A model generated the notes under the pieces. That model was given only the letters and a program-made list of their open reading frames with translations, did no database searches and was not told where the DNA came from. Of a stretch of DNA of 64,000 nucleotides, positions 20,420 to 30,801 are shown piece after piece. The first letter of the stretch is position 1, and each line of letters opens with the position of its first letter. The DNA comes from Aeromonas sp. FDAARGOS 1405 (lineage in GTDB: Bacteria > Pseudomonadota > Gammaproteobacteria > Enterobacterales > Aeromonadaceae), in assembly GCF_019048265.1 (NCBI RefSeq), contig NZ_CP077311.1:3357001-3421000 (forward strand), written 5' to 3'. Position numbers and translations under genes: made by a program.

Positions 20420-20423
<4 letters not shown>
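19236..20423 (+). CDS. hybB: Hydrogenase-2 membrane subunit HybB (NrfD family)
   Basis: A 395-residue integral membrane protein with about nine or ten transmembrane helices, belonging to the NrfD/PsrC quinone-interacting family. It links HybA to the menaquinone pool. The start is the ATG at 19236, just after a GGAGG-type site; a longer frame to 19149 overlaps hybA deeply and gives a non-membrane, low-complexity extension, so it was not used. Characteristic features are a [23 protein letters not shown] type N-terminus and conserved His and Glu within helices. Its stop overlaps the hybC start (ATGA). Confidence 0.95.
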
Positions 20424-22119
<1,696 letters not shown>

Positions 22120-22123
<4 letters not shown>

Positions 22124-22653
22124 TGAACACCCTGATCCTGGGCGTGGGCAACCTGCTCTTGAGTGACGAGGCCGTCGGCGTGCGCATCGTTGAGGGGCTG
22201 GGGCGCGAATACCGTTTCGCCCCGGGCATCGAGCTGCTCGACGGCGGTACCGCCGGCATGGAGTTGCTCGAAGCGATGGCCAGTCGCGATCACATCATTC
22301 TGGTTGATGCGGTGCGCAGCGGTAATCCGCCGGGCACAGTGGTGACTCTGAAGGATGAGGAGATCCCGACCCTTTTTGGCCGCAAGATCTCCCCGCACCA
22401 ACTGGGGCTGGCGGACGTGCTCTCGGCGCTGCACATGACGGGGGAGTCGCCCAAGCGGCTCACCCTGATCGGGGTCGAGCCCGAATCCCTCGAGCCCCGC
22501 ATCGGCCTCACCCCTGTGGTGGCGGCTGCCATGGGGGAGGCGACGGATCGGATTTTGACCCTGCTGGCCGCCGTTGGCGCGCCCGCCATTGCACTCTCTG
22601 AGCAGGAGAAAGCTGAACAAGCGCGGGAGGGTTTATGGCGCAGTCCCATTTAA
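22120..22653 (+). CDS. hybD: Hydrogenase-2 maturation endopeptidase HybD
   Basis: A 177-residue nickel-dependent protease of the HyaD/HybD/HycI family that trims the C-terminus of HybC. Family features seen are GVGNLLLSDEAVGVRIVE at the N-terminus (with the Glu used for Ni sensing), DGGTAGMELLE near residue 45, and HQLGLADVLSALHMTG near residue 92, with the second and third metal ligands. It overlaps hybC by 4 bases and hybE by 19 bases, so translation is probably coupled. Confidence 0.95.
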
Positions 22654-23174
22654 GCGAGGCTGAGAGAGTGCTGGAGATAGTACCGGAGACAGTGCAGGAG
22701 TTTGCCGGTTTTGCCAGCAATCCCGCGCCTCTGCTGGTAGCCCAGTACGAGCGGATCGCTCGCGAAGAGATGCAGGCGCTGCCCTTCTATCACGCCAGCA
22801 TGCCCATAGTGGCGGAGTGCGTGCTGTTTGAAGGTCAGTGGCTTGGCTGCGTGCTCACCCCCTGGATGTTGAGCGTGGTGGTGCTGCCGGGGCCGGATCA
22901 ACTCTGGCCGGTACGCAGCAACAGCGATCGGCTCGCCCTGCAGCTCCCCTGCGGCAACATGACCTTTATGGTGGGTGAATTGCCCGAAAGTGGTCAGCTG
23001 CTGTCCTGCTCCCTGATGTCGCCGCTCGATCCCCATCTCGGTGCCGGGGAGGGGCGAGCACTGGTGGGCAGCACCCTCAAGATGCTGCTCTCCTTGCCGG
23101 TGCAGCAAGGGGCTGGCGGCGTGGATCTGGGTCGCAGACGACTATTCGGTGCCCGGCGCAGTCAACCGGCATAG
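22635..23174 (+). CDS. hybE: Hydrogenase-2 assembly chaperone HybE
   Basis: A 179-residue chaperone of the HybE/HyaE group that binds the precursor small subunit and coordinates assembly with Tat export. It contains the family segment FYHASMPIVAECVLFEGQWLG near residue 50 and GVLLTPW-like CVLTPWMLSVVVLPG. Last gene of the hyb operon; the E. coli counterparts hybF and hybG are absent here, and their roles are presumably covered by hypA and hypC of the hyp block. Confidence 0.9.
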   Translation: MAQSHLSEAERVLEIVPETVQEFAGFASNPAPLLVAQYERIAREEMQALPFYHASMPIVAECVLFEGQWLGCVLTPWMLSVVVLPGPDQLWPVRSNSDRLALQLPCGNMTFMVGELPESGQLLSCSLMSPLDPHLGAGEGRALVGSTLKMLLSLPVQQGAGGVDLGRRRLFGARRSQPA

Positions 23175-23208
23175 TCGCTAGGTTTCACGCGAAATCAAGT
23201 TTAGAATA

Positions 23209-23219
23209 GGGGGGGGGGG
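23209..23219 (+). repeat. Homopolymeric G11 tract between hyb and the ABC importer
   Basis: Eleven consecutive G residues lie 34 bases after the hybE stop and about 90 bases before the importer start. Long G tracts can slip during replication and could alter promoter spacing. They are also a common sequencing-error site. Confidence 0.6.
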
Positions 23220-23310
23220 CCATTTGGCTCCTCACTCCCATGTTCAGACACGCATTCCACCGCTTTTTTGAGTGATGATCCGTGAGTGGTACAAAACAAG
23301 AAGGATCCCC

Positions 23311-24921
23311 ATGACTGTTCCACGCAATTCCCTTAGCCATTACTGTTGCACCAGTGCTGCCGCCCTGTTGACTCTGCTGCTGGGCACCGCCTCTCACGCG
23401 GCGCTGGCCGCTGCCCAACCTGTGCCTGCCGAGCTCAAGCTCGCCATCGGCAGTGAGCCCACCGAAGGGTTTGACCCTCTGCTTGGCTGGAGCCACGGCA
23501 GCTACCTGCTGTTGCATAGCCCGCTGCTCAAGCAGAACGCCGATCTCAGCTGGCAAAATGTGCTCACCCAGTCGGTGACCCCGAACAAGGATGGCAAGGG
23601 GTGGCTCATTACCCTCAAGCCTGAACTGAAATTCTCCAACGGTGCGCCGCTCACCGCCGAAGATGTGGCCTTCACTTACAACAGCGCAGCCAAGGGCGGC
23701 GGCAAGATCGACATGGGCAACTTTGTCTCGGCCAAGGTGCTCTCGCCCACCGAGGTTGCCATCACCTTGAGTGCCCCCCAGAGCACCTTCGTCAACGTGC
23801 TGGGATCTTTGGGGATAGTGTCGAAGAAGGATTACGACGCAAAAGCGTATGCCCAAAAGCCGGTCGGTGCCGGCCCCTACCGGCTGGTGAGCTTCCTGCC
23901 CGGCCAGCAACTGGTGGTAGAGGCGAACCCCTATTACGCTGGCGGCAACAATGATTTCAAACGGCTGGTCTTTGTCTTTATCGACGAAGAGAGCGCCTAT
24001 GCCGCCGCCCAGAGCAGCCAGCTTGATGTGGTGCGCATCGCCCCATCGCTTGCGCCAACCGTGCCTGCTTCCCTCAAGCTGTGGGTGCGGCCGAGTGTCG
24101 AGAACCGCGGCATCGTCTTCCCCATTCCGCCAGCGGGCGGCAAGGATACCAAGGGTTATCCCATCGGCAACGACGTGACCTCGGATGTGGCGGTGCGCCG
24201 CGCCATCAACTACGTCATCGACCGCAAGCTGCTGGCCGATCAGCTACTGGAAGGGCACGCTATCCCCGCTTACAGCGCGGTGGAAGGGTTGCCATGGCTA
24301 AACAAAGCCACCGCCTTCAAGGATGGGGATGCGGCTCACGCCAACGCCCTGCTCGATGAGGCGGGCTGGAAGATGGGCAGTGACGGCATTCGCCACAAGG
24401 GCGACCTGCGCGCCGCCTTTACCCTCTGGTACACCAGCGGTGACAGCACCCGCCGGGATCTGGCGGAAGCGGTGAGGGCCATGCTCAAGCCAATTGGCCT
24501 CGAGGTGCGCCTCAAGTCCGGCAGCTGGGAGCAGGTGGAGCGGGAGATGCACGCCAACCCGGTGCTGATGGGGTGGGGGAGTCTGGATCCCATGGAGCTT
24601 TATCACCACTACCAGAGCGGCTCCGGTGGCGTGGAGTTCTACAACCCGGGCTACTACAGCAACCCTGTGGTGGATGGCCACCTCAAGCAAGCGCTGGATG
24701 CCCCCAACTGGCAGGCGGCCGTGCCGTTCTGGCAGCAGGTGGAGTGGGATGGCAAAACCGGCGCCGGAGTGCAGGGAGATGCCGCCTGGGCCTGGCTGCT
24801 CAATGTGCAGCACACCTATCTCGCCAACCGTTGCATCGACCTTGGCAAGGGGGCGCCGGAAATCCACGGTAGCTGGTCCCTGCTCAACAACCTGCAGGAT
24901 TGGCGGTGGACGTGCCGGTAA
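23311..24921 (+). CDS. Family-5 ABC substrate-binding protein, probable nickel uptake
   Basis: A 536-residue periplasmic solute-binding protein of the peptide/nickel family (SBP_bac_5). The ATG at 23311 has a GAAGGA site seven bases upstream and starts a Sec signal peptide (hydrophobic core at about 12-28, ending ASHAALAAA). Typical SBP_5 segments are present: LKPELKFSNGAPLTAEDVAFTY near residue 100 and AVRRAINYVIDRKLLADQLL near residue 293. The four following genes are two permeases and two ATPases in the same direction. Location between hyb and hyp suggests nickel delivery for the NiFe hydrogenases, but oligopeptide uptake cannot be excluded from sequence. Confidence 0.82.
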   Translation: MTVPRNSLSHYCCTSAAALLTLLLGTASHAALAAAQPVPAELKLAIGSEPTEGFDPLLGWSHGSYLLLHSPLLKQNADLSWQNVLTQSVTPNKDGKGWLITLKPELKFSNGAPLTAEDVAFTYNSAAKGGGKIDMGNFVSAKVLSPTEVAITLSAPQSTFVNVLGSLGIVSKKDYDAKAYAQKPVGAGPYRLVSFLPGQQLVVEANPYYAGGNNDFKRLVFVFIDEESAYAAAQSSQLDVVRIAPSLAPTVPASLKLWVRPSVENRGIVFPIPPAGGKDTKGYPIGNDVTSDVAVRRAINYVIDRKLLADQLLEGHAIPAYSAVEGLPWLNKATAFKDGDAAHANALLDEAGWKMGSDGIRHKGDLRAAFTLWYTSGDSTRRDLAEAVRAMLKPIGLEVRLKSGSWEQVEREMHANPVLMGWGSLDPMELYHHYQSGSGGVEFYNPGYYSNPVVDGHLKQALDAPNWQAAVPFWQQVEWDGKTGAGVQGDAAWAWLLNVQHTYLANRCIDLGKGAPEIHGSWSLLNNLQDWRWTCR

Positions 24922-25916
24922 GTTCGCCCTTGAGTCATTCAGGTTATCTGTTGCTAAAAGCCCTGCTGCGTTTGGCAGGGCTGTTATGTCTGGTCTCGGT
25001 CGCCACCTTTGTGCTGCTGAGTTACTCCCCCATCGACCCCATCAAGGCCTATATCGGCAACGATCTGCTCCATGTGCCGCCGGAGCAGTACGCCCGCATC
25101 GCCGCTCGCTGGGGGCTGGATCAGCCGCTCTGGCTGCGCTACTGGCACTGGTTTACTCAGGTGCTGCGGGGGGATCTCGGTTACTCCATGCTCTATAACG
25201 CGCCTGTGGGTGAGGTAATAGGCCAGCGCTTTGCTGCCTCCTTCCTGCTGCTGGCGGGTGCCTGGCTGCTCTCCGGCTTTTTCGGCATTCTGCTTGGCCT
25301 CTGCGCCGGTCGCTATCTCAATCGCTGGCCCGATCGCCTGATTTGCCGGTTTGCCTATCTGCTCGCCTCCCTGCCCACCTTCTGGGTCGGCCTGTTGCTG
25401 CTCGCCCTGTTTGCGGTGCACTGGCCGCTACTGCCGGTCTGCTGCGCCTGGACGCCGGGGCTCGCTGCCGATGAGGCGGATTGGGCCATGCGGTTGCGTC
25501 ATCTGCTGCTGCCGGTCACCACGCTCGCCCTGCTCGGGCTGGGCAATATTGCACTGCATACCCGGGGGCGGGTGGCCGAGGTGCTGGAGAGCGATTTTAT
25601 TCGCTACGCCCGCGCCCAGGGGGATGGTGGCTGGCCCATGCTGCGTTTTCATGTGCTGCGCCATGCCCTGACCCCGGCCATCTGTCTGCAGTTTGCCTCG
25701 CTAGGCGAGCTGATTGGCGGATCGCTCTTGGCAGAGAAGGTCTTCTCCTACCCGGGGCTCGGCCAGGCCACCGTGGATGCGGGGCTGCGAGGGGATATCC
25801 CCTTGCTGATGGGAATCGTGCTCTTCTGCACCCTGCTGGTCTTTATTGGCAACACGGTGGCCAGTTTGCTGCTGGCCCGCATCAATCGGGGTTGGGAGGG
25901 CGAGTATGCTGTTTAA
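24900..25916 (+). CDS. ABC importer permease, DppB/NikB type
   Basis: A 338-residue inner-membrane permease with about six transmembrane helices. The N-terminal part (LLSYSPIDPIKAYIGNDLLHVPPEQYARIAARWGLDQPLWLRYWHWF) is typical of the NikB/DppB/OppB subunit. The cytoplasmic EAA-loop lies near residue 235 (DFIRYARAQGDGGWPMLRFHVLRHAL). The start is uncertain: TTG at 24900 is the longest frame, with GTG at 24906 or 24912 equally possible; all overlap the end of the binding-protein gene. It overlaps the next permease gene by 11 bases. Confidence 0.87.
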   Translation: MAVDVPVSSPLSHSGYLLLKALLRLAGLLCLVSVATFVLLSYSPIDPIKAYIGNDLLHVPPEQYARIAARWGLDQPLWLRYWHWFTQVLRGDLGYSMLYNAPVGEVIGQRFAASFLLLAGAWLLSGFFGILLGLCAGRYLNRWPDRLICRFAYLLASLPTFWVGLLLLALFAVHWPLLPVCCAWTPGLAADEADWAMRLRHLLLPVTTLALLGLGNIALHTRGRVAEVLESDFIRYARAQGDGGWPMLRFHVLRHALTPAICLQFASLGELIGGSLLAEKVFSYPGLGQATVDAGLRGDIPLLMGIVLFCTLLVFIGNTVASLLLARINRGWEGEYAV

Positions 25917-26721
25917 TCCGCTTCCCTCCATACTGCGGCTGGGGTTTGCCCTGCTCGGATTGGCGCTGCTGGCCACTTACGGCTGGAGCCTCTCTCATCA
26001 GGATGTGCCGATGGATCTGCTGGCGCGCCAGCAGCCTCCCTCGCTGACCCACTGGTTCGGCACCGATCAGATGGGGCGGGATCTCTGGTTGCGGGCTTTT
26101 CAGGGCACCCTCACCAGTCTGGAGCTTGGCATCAGCACGGCGCTCTGCAGTGGCCTGCTGGCCATGGTGGCGGCAAGCCTTTCGCTGGTTCATCCCAGAT
26201 GTGATGCGGCGGTGCGAATGGTGATCGACGCCATGCTGGCGTTGCCCCATATGCTGCTGCTGATCCTTATCTGCTTTACCGTGGGGGGCGGTATGCGCGG
26301 GGTGATCCTGGCGGTGGCGCTCACCCACTGGCCCAAGCTGGCGCTCATTCTCTGCGCCGAGGCACGGCGGATCGCCTGCAGCGACTATGTGGTGCTGGCC
26401 CGCTGTCAGGGGATGGGGGCGCTGCGTCGCTGGCGCACCCACCTGCTGCCGGGGCTGTTGCCCCAGTGGTTTATCGGCACCTTGCTGATGTTTCCCCATG
26501 CGGTGCTGCACAGCGCGGCCTTGAGCTTTCTCGGCTTTGGTCTGGCGGCCCACGAGGCCTCGCTGGGCCTGCTGCTGGCCGATGCCCTGCGTTATCTGGC
26601 CGGTGGCGGCTGGTGGCTGGCCCTCTTCCCGGGGCTGATGTTGCTGCTGTTGGTGCTGCTCTTTGATCAGGCTACCCGCGCTCTGCAACAGCTGTTGTGG
26701 CACAGGAGTGAACCATGCTGA
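25906..26721 (+). CDS. ABC importer permease, DppC/NikC type
   Basis: 271 residues from the ATG at 25906; a longer frame to 25846 runs inside the previous gene and was not used. It has the NikC/DppC layout: N-terminal helix, THWFGTDQMGRDLWLR motif near residue 46 (the FGTDxxGRD signature), about five further helices and an EAA loop near residue 165 (DYVVLARCQGMGALRRWRTHLLPGLL). It pairs with the preceding permease to form the transmembrane channel. Confidence 0.88.
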   Translation: MLFNPLPSILRLGFALLGLALLATYGWSLSHQDVPMDLLARQQPPSLTHWFGTDQMGRDLWLRAFQGTLTSLELGISTALCSGLLAMVAASLSLVHPRCDAAVRMVIDAMLALPHMLLLILICFTVGGGMRGVILAVALTHWPKLALILCAEARRIACSDYVVLARCQGMGALRRWRTHLLPGLLPQWFIGTLLMFPHAVLHSAALSFLGFGLAAHEASLGLLLADALRYLAGGGWWLALFPGLMLLLLVLLFDQATRALQQLLWHRSEPC

Positions 26722-27503
26722 GTTTTGATCAGGTGACCATAGAGGCGGCCCACTACTCTTGGCTGGGACGGCGCAGCTGGCAGCCATTGCTGACCGATAT
26801 CAGCCTGCAACTGGCGCCGGGGGAGATAGTGGCGCTGGTGGGGGGGAGCGGCGAGGGCAAGAGCCTGCTGTTGCAAAGCGCCCTGACATTGCTGCCGGAC
26901 AATCTGCGGATGCGCGGCAGCATCTCCCTCGATGGCGTGCCCCTGTGCGATGCCAGCCGGGCCCGTTTACGCGGCCACACCCTCTGCTATGTGCCGCAGG
27001 GGGTAAGCGCCCTCAATCCGCTGCTGACGGTGGAGCGCCAGCTGGGCCGTGCGGCACGTCTCTGCGGCCAGAGCGGTTCTCGCAAGCGGCTCGGCGAGCA
27101 GCTGCTGCGCTACCAGCTGCCCGCGAGTACCTTGGACAGATTCCCGCGCCAGCTCTCCGGCGGCATGGCCAAGCGTATTCTGGCCTGCACCGCAGCCCTC
27201 GGCGGTGCCCGCTACATTCTGGCAGACGAGATCACCGCTTGGCTTGACGAGGGGCTGGCCTGCCAGCTGCTCAGCCAGTTGCGTGAATTGGCCAATCAGG
27301 GCAGCGGTATCCTCTGGGTGACCCACGATCTGGCGCTGGCGGCCCGCTTCGCCGATCGCATCGTGGCGCTGCATCAGGGGCAGGTGAGCGATACCTTGAG
27401 CTGCCACCATCTGCGCCAGGGGCAGGGGAGCGAGATGCTCCGTGCCCACTGGCAGGCGCTGCCGGAATTCAACGCGCTCTTCTCTGTGCCGGAGGTTTCC
27501 TGA
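26715..27503 (+). CDS. ABC importer ATPase, DppD/NikD type
   Basis: A 262-residue ATP-binding subunit. Walker A is GGSGEGKS near residue 43, the ABC signature is LSGGMAKR near residue 150, Walker B is ARYILADEIT near residue 170, and the switch His lies in WVTHDLALAARFADRI near residue 200. Lys in Walker A is present; Gln of the Q-loop is in CYVPQGVSALNP. It overlaps the upstream permease by 7 bases and shares one base with the next ATPase gene. Confidence 0.9.
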   Translation: MLSFDQVTIEAAHYSWLGRRSWQPLLTDISLQLAPGEIVALVGGSGEGKSLLLQSALTLLPDNLRMRGSISLDGVPLCDASRARLRGHTLCYVPQGVSALNPLLTVERQLGRAARLCGQSGSRKRLGEQLLRYQLPASTLDRFPRQLSGGMAKRILACTAALGGARYILADEITAWLDEGLACQLLSQLRELANQGSGILWVTHDLALAARFADRIVALHQGQVSDTLSCHHLRQGQGSEMLRAHWQALPEFNALFSVPEVS

Positions 27504-28144
27504 TGTTTGAAGTAAGAAATCTCACTATCGCCCAGGGGGAACGCCCCCTCTGGCAGGGATTATCGCTGACCGTGAAAGCGGGCGAGCGACTCGGTATCTC
27601 TGCCCCGAGCGGTTATGGCAAGACCACGTTGGGGCGGGTATTGGCGGGTTGGCAACCGGTTGGGGCTGGTGGGCAGATCCTGCTGGATGGGCAGCCAGTA
27701 CCTGAACAGGTAAAAGGTTATAACCCCATCCAGCTGGTGCCCCAGCACCCGGAGCTCACCTTCAATCCCTATCGCACCACCGGGCAGGCGCTCTGGGATG
27801 TATGGTGCCCCGATGAGGCCATGCTGGCCCGCTTTATGGTCAAACCTGCGTGGCTCGGTCGTAAACCTGGCCAGCTCTCCGGTGGTGAGCTGGCCCGCAT
27901 CGCGCTGCTGCGCGCCCTCGATCCCCGCACCCGTCTGCTGATTGCTGATGAGGTGACTGCCCAGCTGGATCCGCAGATTCAGCGCCAACTCTGGCGGGAG
28001 TTGATGGTTGAATGCGAGCAGCGCGGGCTTGGTATGCTTGTCTTCAGTCACCAGCAGGCACTGCTGCGCCAGATCTGCCATCGGGTGCTGCGCTTTGGTG
28101 AGGTGCAGCCCGAATCTGGGGAGCTTACCGAAAGCGCGGCTTGA
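27503..28144 (+). CDS. ABC importer ATPase, DppF/NikE type
   Basis: The 213-residue second ATPase of the importer. Walker A SAPSGYGKTTLGR near residue 33, ABC signature LSGGELARI near residue 129, Walker B RLLIADEVTAQLD near residue 148, and H-loop VFSHQQALLRQI near residue 180 are all present. It is shorter than usual NikE/DppF (about 265-330 residues) because it lacks the C-terminal oligopeptide-importer extension. The gene starts with ATG overlapping the previous TGA by one base, and ends the operon. Confidence 0.88.
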   Translation: MFEVRNLTIAQGERPLWQGLSLTVKAGERLGISAPSGYGKTTLGRVLAGWQPVGAGGQILLDGQPVPEQVKGYNPIQLVPQHPELTFNPYRTTGQALWDVWCPDEAMLARFMVKPAWLGRKPGQLSGGELARIALLRALDPRTRLLIADEVTAQLDPQIQRQLWRELMVECEQRGLGMLVFSHQQALLRQICHRVLRFGEVQPESGELTESAA

Positions 28145-28154
28145 AGGTTAGTTC

Positions 28155-28193
28155 CCCCTCATCCCCAGCCCTTCTCCCGCAAGGGGAGAAGGG
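28155..28193. repeat. REP-like intergenic repeat, copy 1
   Basis: CCCCTCATCCCC followed by a hairpin CCCTTCTCCC/GGGAGAAGGG (arms 28169-28178 and 28184-28193). The same element occurs in inverted orientation at 46581-46619. Such palindromic elements are usually dispersed through a genome and sit in transcribed 3' regions. Confidence 0.7.
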
Positions 28194-28302
28194 AGCAGAA
28201 GGTGCCATTGCGTCAGGCTAGGGTTTGGGAAACTCTGGGCGGGTTGTTATGGTCGCAGGCTATTCTGTACAGAGAGAATCGTTGGCAAAGCGCGCAGATA
28301 AA

Positions 28303-28330
28303 AGAGAGGGAGGCATCAGCCTCCCTCTCT
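28303..28330 (-). terminator. Intrinsic terminator of the sel-hyp operon
   Basis: A perfect 12-base-pair stem, AGAGAGGGAGGC and its complement, with a four-base loop. Read on the minus strand it is followed by TTTTATC, so it terminates the hyp transcript just after hypB. It lies between convergent operons and may also slow plus-strand transcription. Confidence 0.85.
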
Positions 28331-28370
28331 TGCTATACGGCGTTGGTAACAGCATTTAACCGGTTCTGGT

Positions 28371-29384
28371 TCAGGCCGTGGCCAGCCAGTTCAGCCAGGC
28401 ATCCATCCCTTCACCGGTAGTGGCGCTGACCTGGATCACCTGAATATAGGGGTTGACCCGTTTGGCGTTCTCGATGCAGCGGGCCACGTCAAAGCTGACG
28501 TAGGGCAGCAGATCGATCTTGTTGATCACCATTAGCTGGGCGGCGGCAAACATGTCCGGGTATTTCAGCGGCTTCTCTTCCCCCTCGGTGACGGAGAGGA
28601 TCGCCACCTTGTACTTCTCACCGAGATCGAAGCTGGCGGGGCAGACTAGATTGCCCACGTTCTCGATAAAGAGGATTCCCCCTTGATTGGCAGGCAGCTG
28701 GTGGCAGGCGTCGTGGACCATTTTGGCATCCAGATGGCAGCCCTTGCCGGTGTTGATCTGCACGGCAGGGACACCGGTGGCACGGATGCGATCCGCATCG
28801 GCGCTGGTCTGCTGATCCCCTTCGATCACCGCGCAGGGGCGCTTGTCGGCCAGCAGGCGCAGGGTTTCGCACAGCAAAGTGGTTTTGCCTGAACCCGGGC
28901 TAGAGACCAGATTGAGCACCAGCTGGTCTGCAGCTGTGAAGTGCTCGCGGTTGTGGGCCGCCAGCGCATTGTTCTTGGCCAGCACATCCATCTCGATGGC
29001 GATCAGCTGACGCTGTCCCATGCCGGGCACCGACAGTCCCGCTTCCCCTTTGCCGTAGTGCAGATCACCCTGCTGGTGGTCATGGTCATGGCTGTGATCA
29101 TGGGGATGTGCGTGGGAATGGGCGTGGTCATGAGAGTGGGAATGATTATGGTGGTGCTCATGAGGCTGATCATGACCCTCATGGCTTATGGGAGCCCGTA
29201 ACCCGTGGTAGTGATGATGGACATCCCCCTGATGGTGGTAGTGGTGGTGAATGATCAGGGGGCGCGGCGCACTCTGCTCGTGCTCATGACCATGTTCATG
29301 GTGATGTTCATGTTCGTGATGATGCTCATGATCGTGCTCATGGCCGGCAATCCGCGCCTGGCCGCATCCGCATACGCTACACAT
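28371..29384 (-). CDS. hypB: Hydrogenase nickel-incorporation GTPase HypB (His-rich)
   Basis: A 337-residue GTPase that inserts nickel into hydrogenase precursors with HypA. The N-terminal CSVCGCG matches the high-affinity nickel motif. Residues 14-107 contain about 40 histidines in HD/HE/HS runs, giving a nickel-storage (nickelin-like) region much longer than in the E. coli protein. The G domain has Walker [11 protein letters not shown] near residue 161, and the conserved [10 protein letters not shown] metal site near residue 240 plus NKIDLLP. Last gene of the hyp operon, one base after hypA. Confidence 0.97.
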   Translation of the reverse strand: MCSVCGCGQARIAGHEHDHEHHHEHEHHHEHGHEHEQSAPRPLIIHHHYHHQGDVHHHYHGLRAPISHEGHDQPHEHHHNHSHSHDHAHSHAHPHDHSHDHDHQQGDLHYGKGEAGLSVPGMGQRQLIAIEMDVLAKNNALAAHNREHFTAADQLVLNLVSSPGSGKTTLLCETLRLLADKRPCAVIEGDQQTSADADRIRATGVPAVQINTGKGCHLDAKMVHDACHQLPANQGGILFIENVGNLVCPASFDLGEKYKVAILSVTEGEEKPLKYPDMFAAAQLMVINKIDLLPYVSFDVARCIENAKRVNPYIQVIQVSATTGEGMDAWLNWLATA

Positions 29385-29385
29385 A

Positions 29386-29727
29386 TCAACTTACCTCGAT
29401 GTCGGTGATGCGCAGGCTATCACCCTGCGCGACTCGTAATTTGTATCCGCCACACTCGGGGCAGGCCTGCCCGCGCTCGGTGAGGGTGACCGTCTGGTTG
29501 CAGTCATAACACCAGGCCTCTGCCGCCTGGTGCTGAAAGTGCAGCTGGGCCCCTTCGACGGCGGTGCCCTTGGCGGCAGCCTCGAAACAGAAGGCAATGG
29601 TGTCCGGGTCGACGCAGGAGAAGCTGCCAACCTCGAGCCAGAGGGCGGTCACCCTGGTAAAGCCCCGCTGGGTGGCCTGCTCGGCCGCCAGATCGATGGC
29701 AGCCATGGCCAGAGACATTTCGTGCAT
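29386..29727 (-). CDS. hypA: Nickel metallochaperone HypA
   Basis: A 113-residue nickel chaperone. It starts MHEMSLA, with His2 as nickel ligand. A zinc site is formed by CYDC and CPEC, 12-13 residues apart (near residues 73-92). It delivers nickel to the large subunit together with HypB, encoded one base downstream. The gap to hypE is 69 bases and contains a hairpin. Confidence 0.96.
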   Translation of the reverse strand: MHEMSLAMAAIDLAAEQATQRGFTRVTALWLEVGSFSCVDPDTIAFCFEAAAKGTAVEGAQLHFQHQAAEAWCYDCNQTVTLTERGQACPECGGYKLRVAQGDSLRITDIEVS

Positions 29728-29748
29728 GGTGACTCCTTAACCGATATG

Positions 29749-29770
29749 GGGAGGAGCAGTGATTCCTCCC
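29749..29770 (-). other. Hairpin between hypE and hypA
   Basis: GGGAGGA and TCCTCCC form a 7-base-pair stem with an eight-base loop. No U tract follows on the minus strand, so this is more likely an mRNA processing or stability element, or a partial attenuator, than a full terminator. Confidence 0.45.
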
Positions 29771-29796
29771 TGTAATTGACGGAACGGCATGGCCGC

Positions 29797-30801
29797 TCAA
29801 CAGATCCGCGGCAGCAGCTCCCCTTGCGGCAGCTCCAGATAACGGCGGCTGCCCCAGGGGTTGTTGAGGATCACCTTGTGGCGATCGCTCGCCTGCACCA
29901 CACCGATCTGGCTGGCGGCGGGGTTGAACTGCTGCAAGATGCCCAGCGCGTCCTGCGCCTGCTCGGCAGGCAGGGCCAGCACCATGGTCCCCTCGTTGGC
30001 GAGATCATGGGGCTCGAAACCGTAGAGCTCGCACAGGCCCCGCACCGGATCGCACACCGGAATGGCAGACTCCTCCAGCTCGATGGCAACGCCGGAGGCG
30101 CTGCTCCACTCGTTGAGCACGGCGGCAAGGCCACCGCGGGTGGCATCGCGCAGGGCGTGAGGGGTAATGCCTGCCTGCAGCAGCGCTTCTACCTGCGGCC
30201 AGAGGGTGGTGCAGTCGCTTTTGAGATCAGATCCCAGTTGCAGGGCGTCGCGGGCCATCAGGATGCAGGCGCCGTGGCTGCCGATATCCCGCGACACCAG
30301 AATGGCGTCACCGGCCTTGAGGTTGCGTACCGAGATGCTCCGGCTCTGCTCAGGCAGCGGGAAGGTGCCGACCCCGCTGGTGTTGATGAAGAGCTTGTCT
30401 GCCGCCCCCTTGGGCACCACCTTGGTGTCGCCGCAGACGATGTGGGCGCCGCTCTTGGCAAGCTCTGCTGCCATCGACTCGACGATGCGGGCCAGATCGG
30501 CGTAGGGGAAGCCCTCCTCGATGATAAAGCTGCAGCTCAGATACTCGGGCTTGGCCCCCATCATGGCGAGATCGTTGACCGTACCGGCGATGGCCAGCTT
30601 GCCGATATCGCCCCCCTCGAAGAAGAGCGGCGAGACGGTAAAGCTGTCGGTGGTGAAGGCAACGGGGCCGTTTACCGGCAGCAGGGCGGCATCTTCACCG
30701 CGCAGCAGGATCTCGTTGCCAAAGTGGCGAAAGAAGAGCTGATTGATCAGCTGGTTCATCTCCACACCGCCGCCGCCGTGGCTTAACTGAATTTCTCTCA
30801 T
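29797..30801 (-). CDS. hypE: Carbamoyl dehydratase HypE
   Basis: 334 residues. HypE converts the thiocarbamoyl group on its C-terminal Cys to thiocyanate, the source of the CN ligands. The C-terminus ends PRIC, the family hallmark. The N-terminus LSHGGGGVEMNQLI and AFTTDSFTVSPLFFEGGDIGKLA are typical of the PurM-like ATP-binding fold. The ATG at 30801 overlaps the hypD stop (ATGA); an upstream frame to 30951 inside hypD is spurious. Confidence 0.97.
   Translation of the reverse strand: MREIQLSHGGGGVEMNQLINQLFFRHFGNEILLRGEDAALLPVNGPVAFTTDSFTVSPLFFEGGDIGKLAIAGTVNDLAMMGAKPEYLSCSFIIEEGFPYADLARIVESMAAELAKSGAHIVCGDTKVVPKGAADKLFINTSGVGTFPLPEQSRSISVRNLKAGDAILVSRDIGSHGACILMARDALQLGSDLKSDCTTLWPQVEALLQAGITPHALRDATRGGLAAVLNEWSSASGVAIELEESAIPVCDPVRGLCELYGFEPHDLANEGTMVLALPAEQAQDALGILQQFNPAASQIGVVQASDRHKVILNNPWGSRRYLELPQGELLPRIC

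Noticed and set aside
29050..29370. CRISPR-like or tandem DNA repeats
   Set aside because: The repetitive ATG/GTG/CAT pattern is simply codons of the His-rich tract in hypB, with no constant repeat-spacer spacing.
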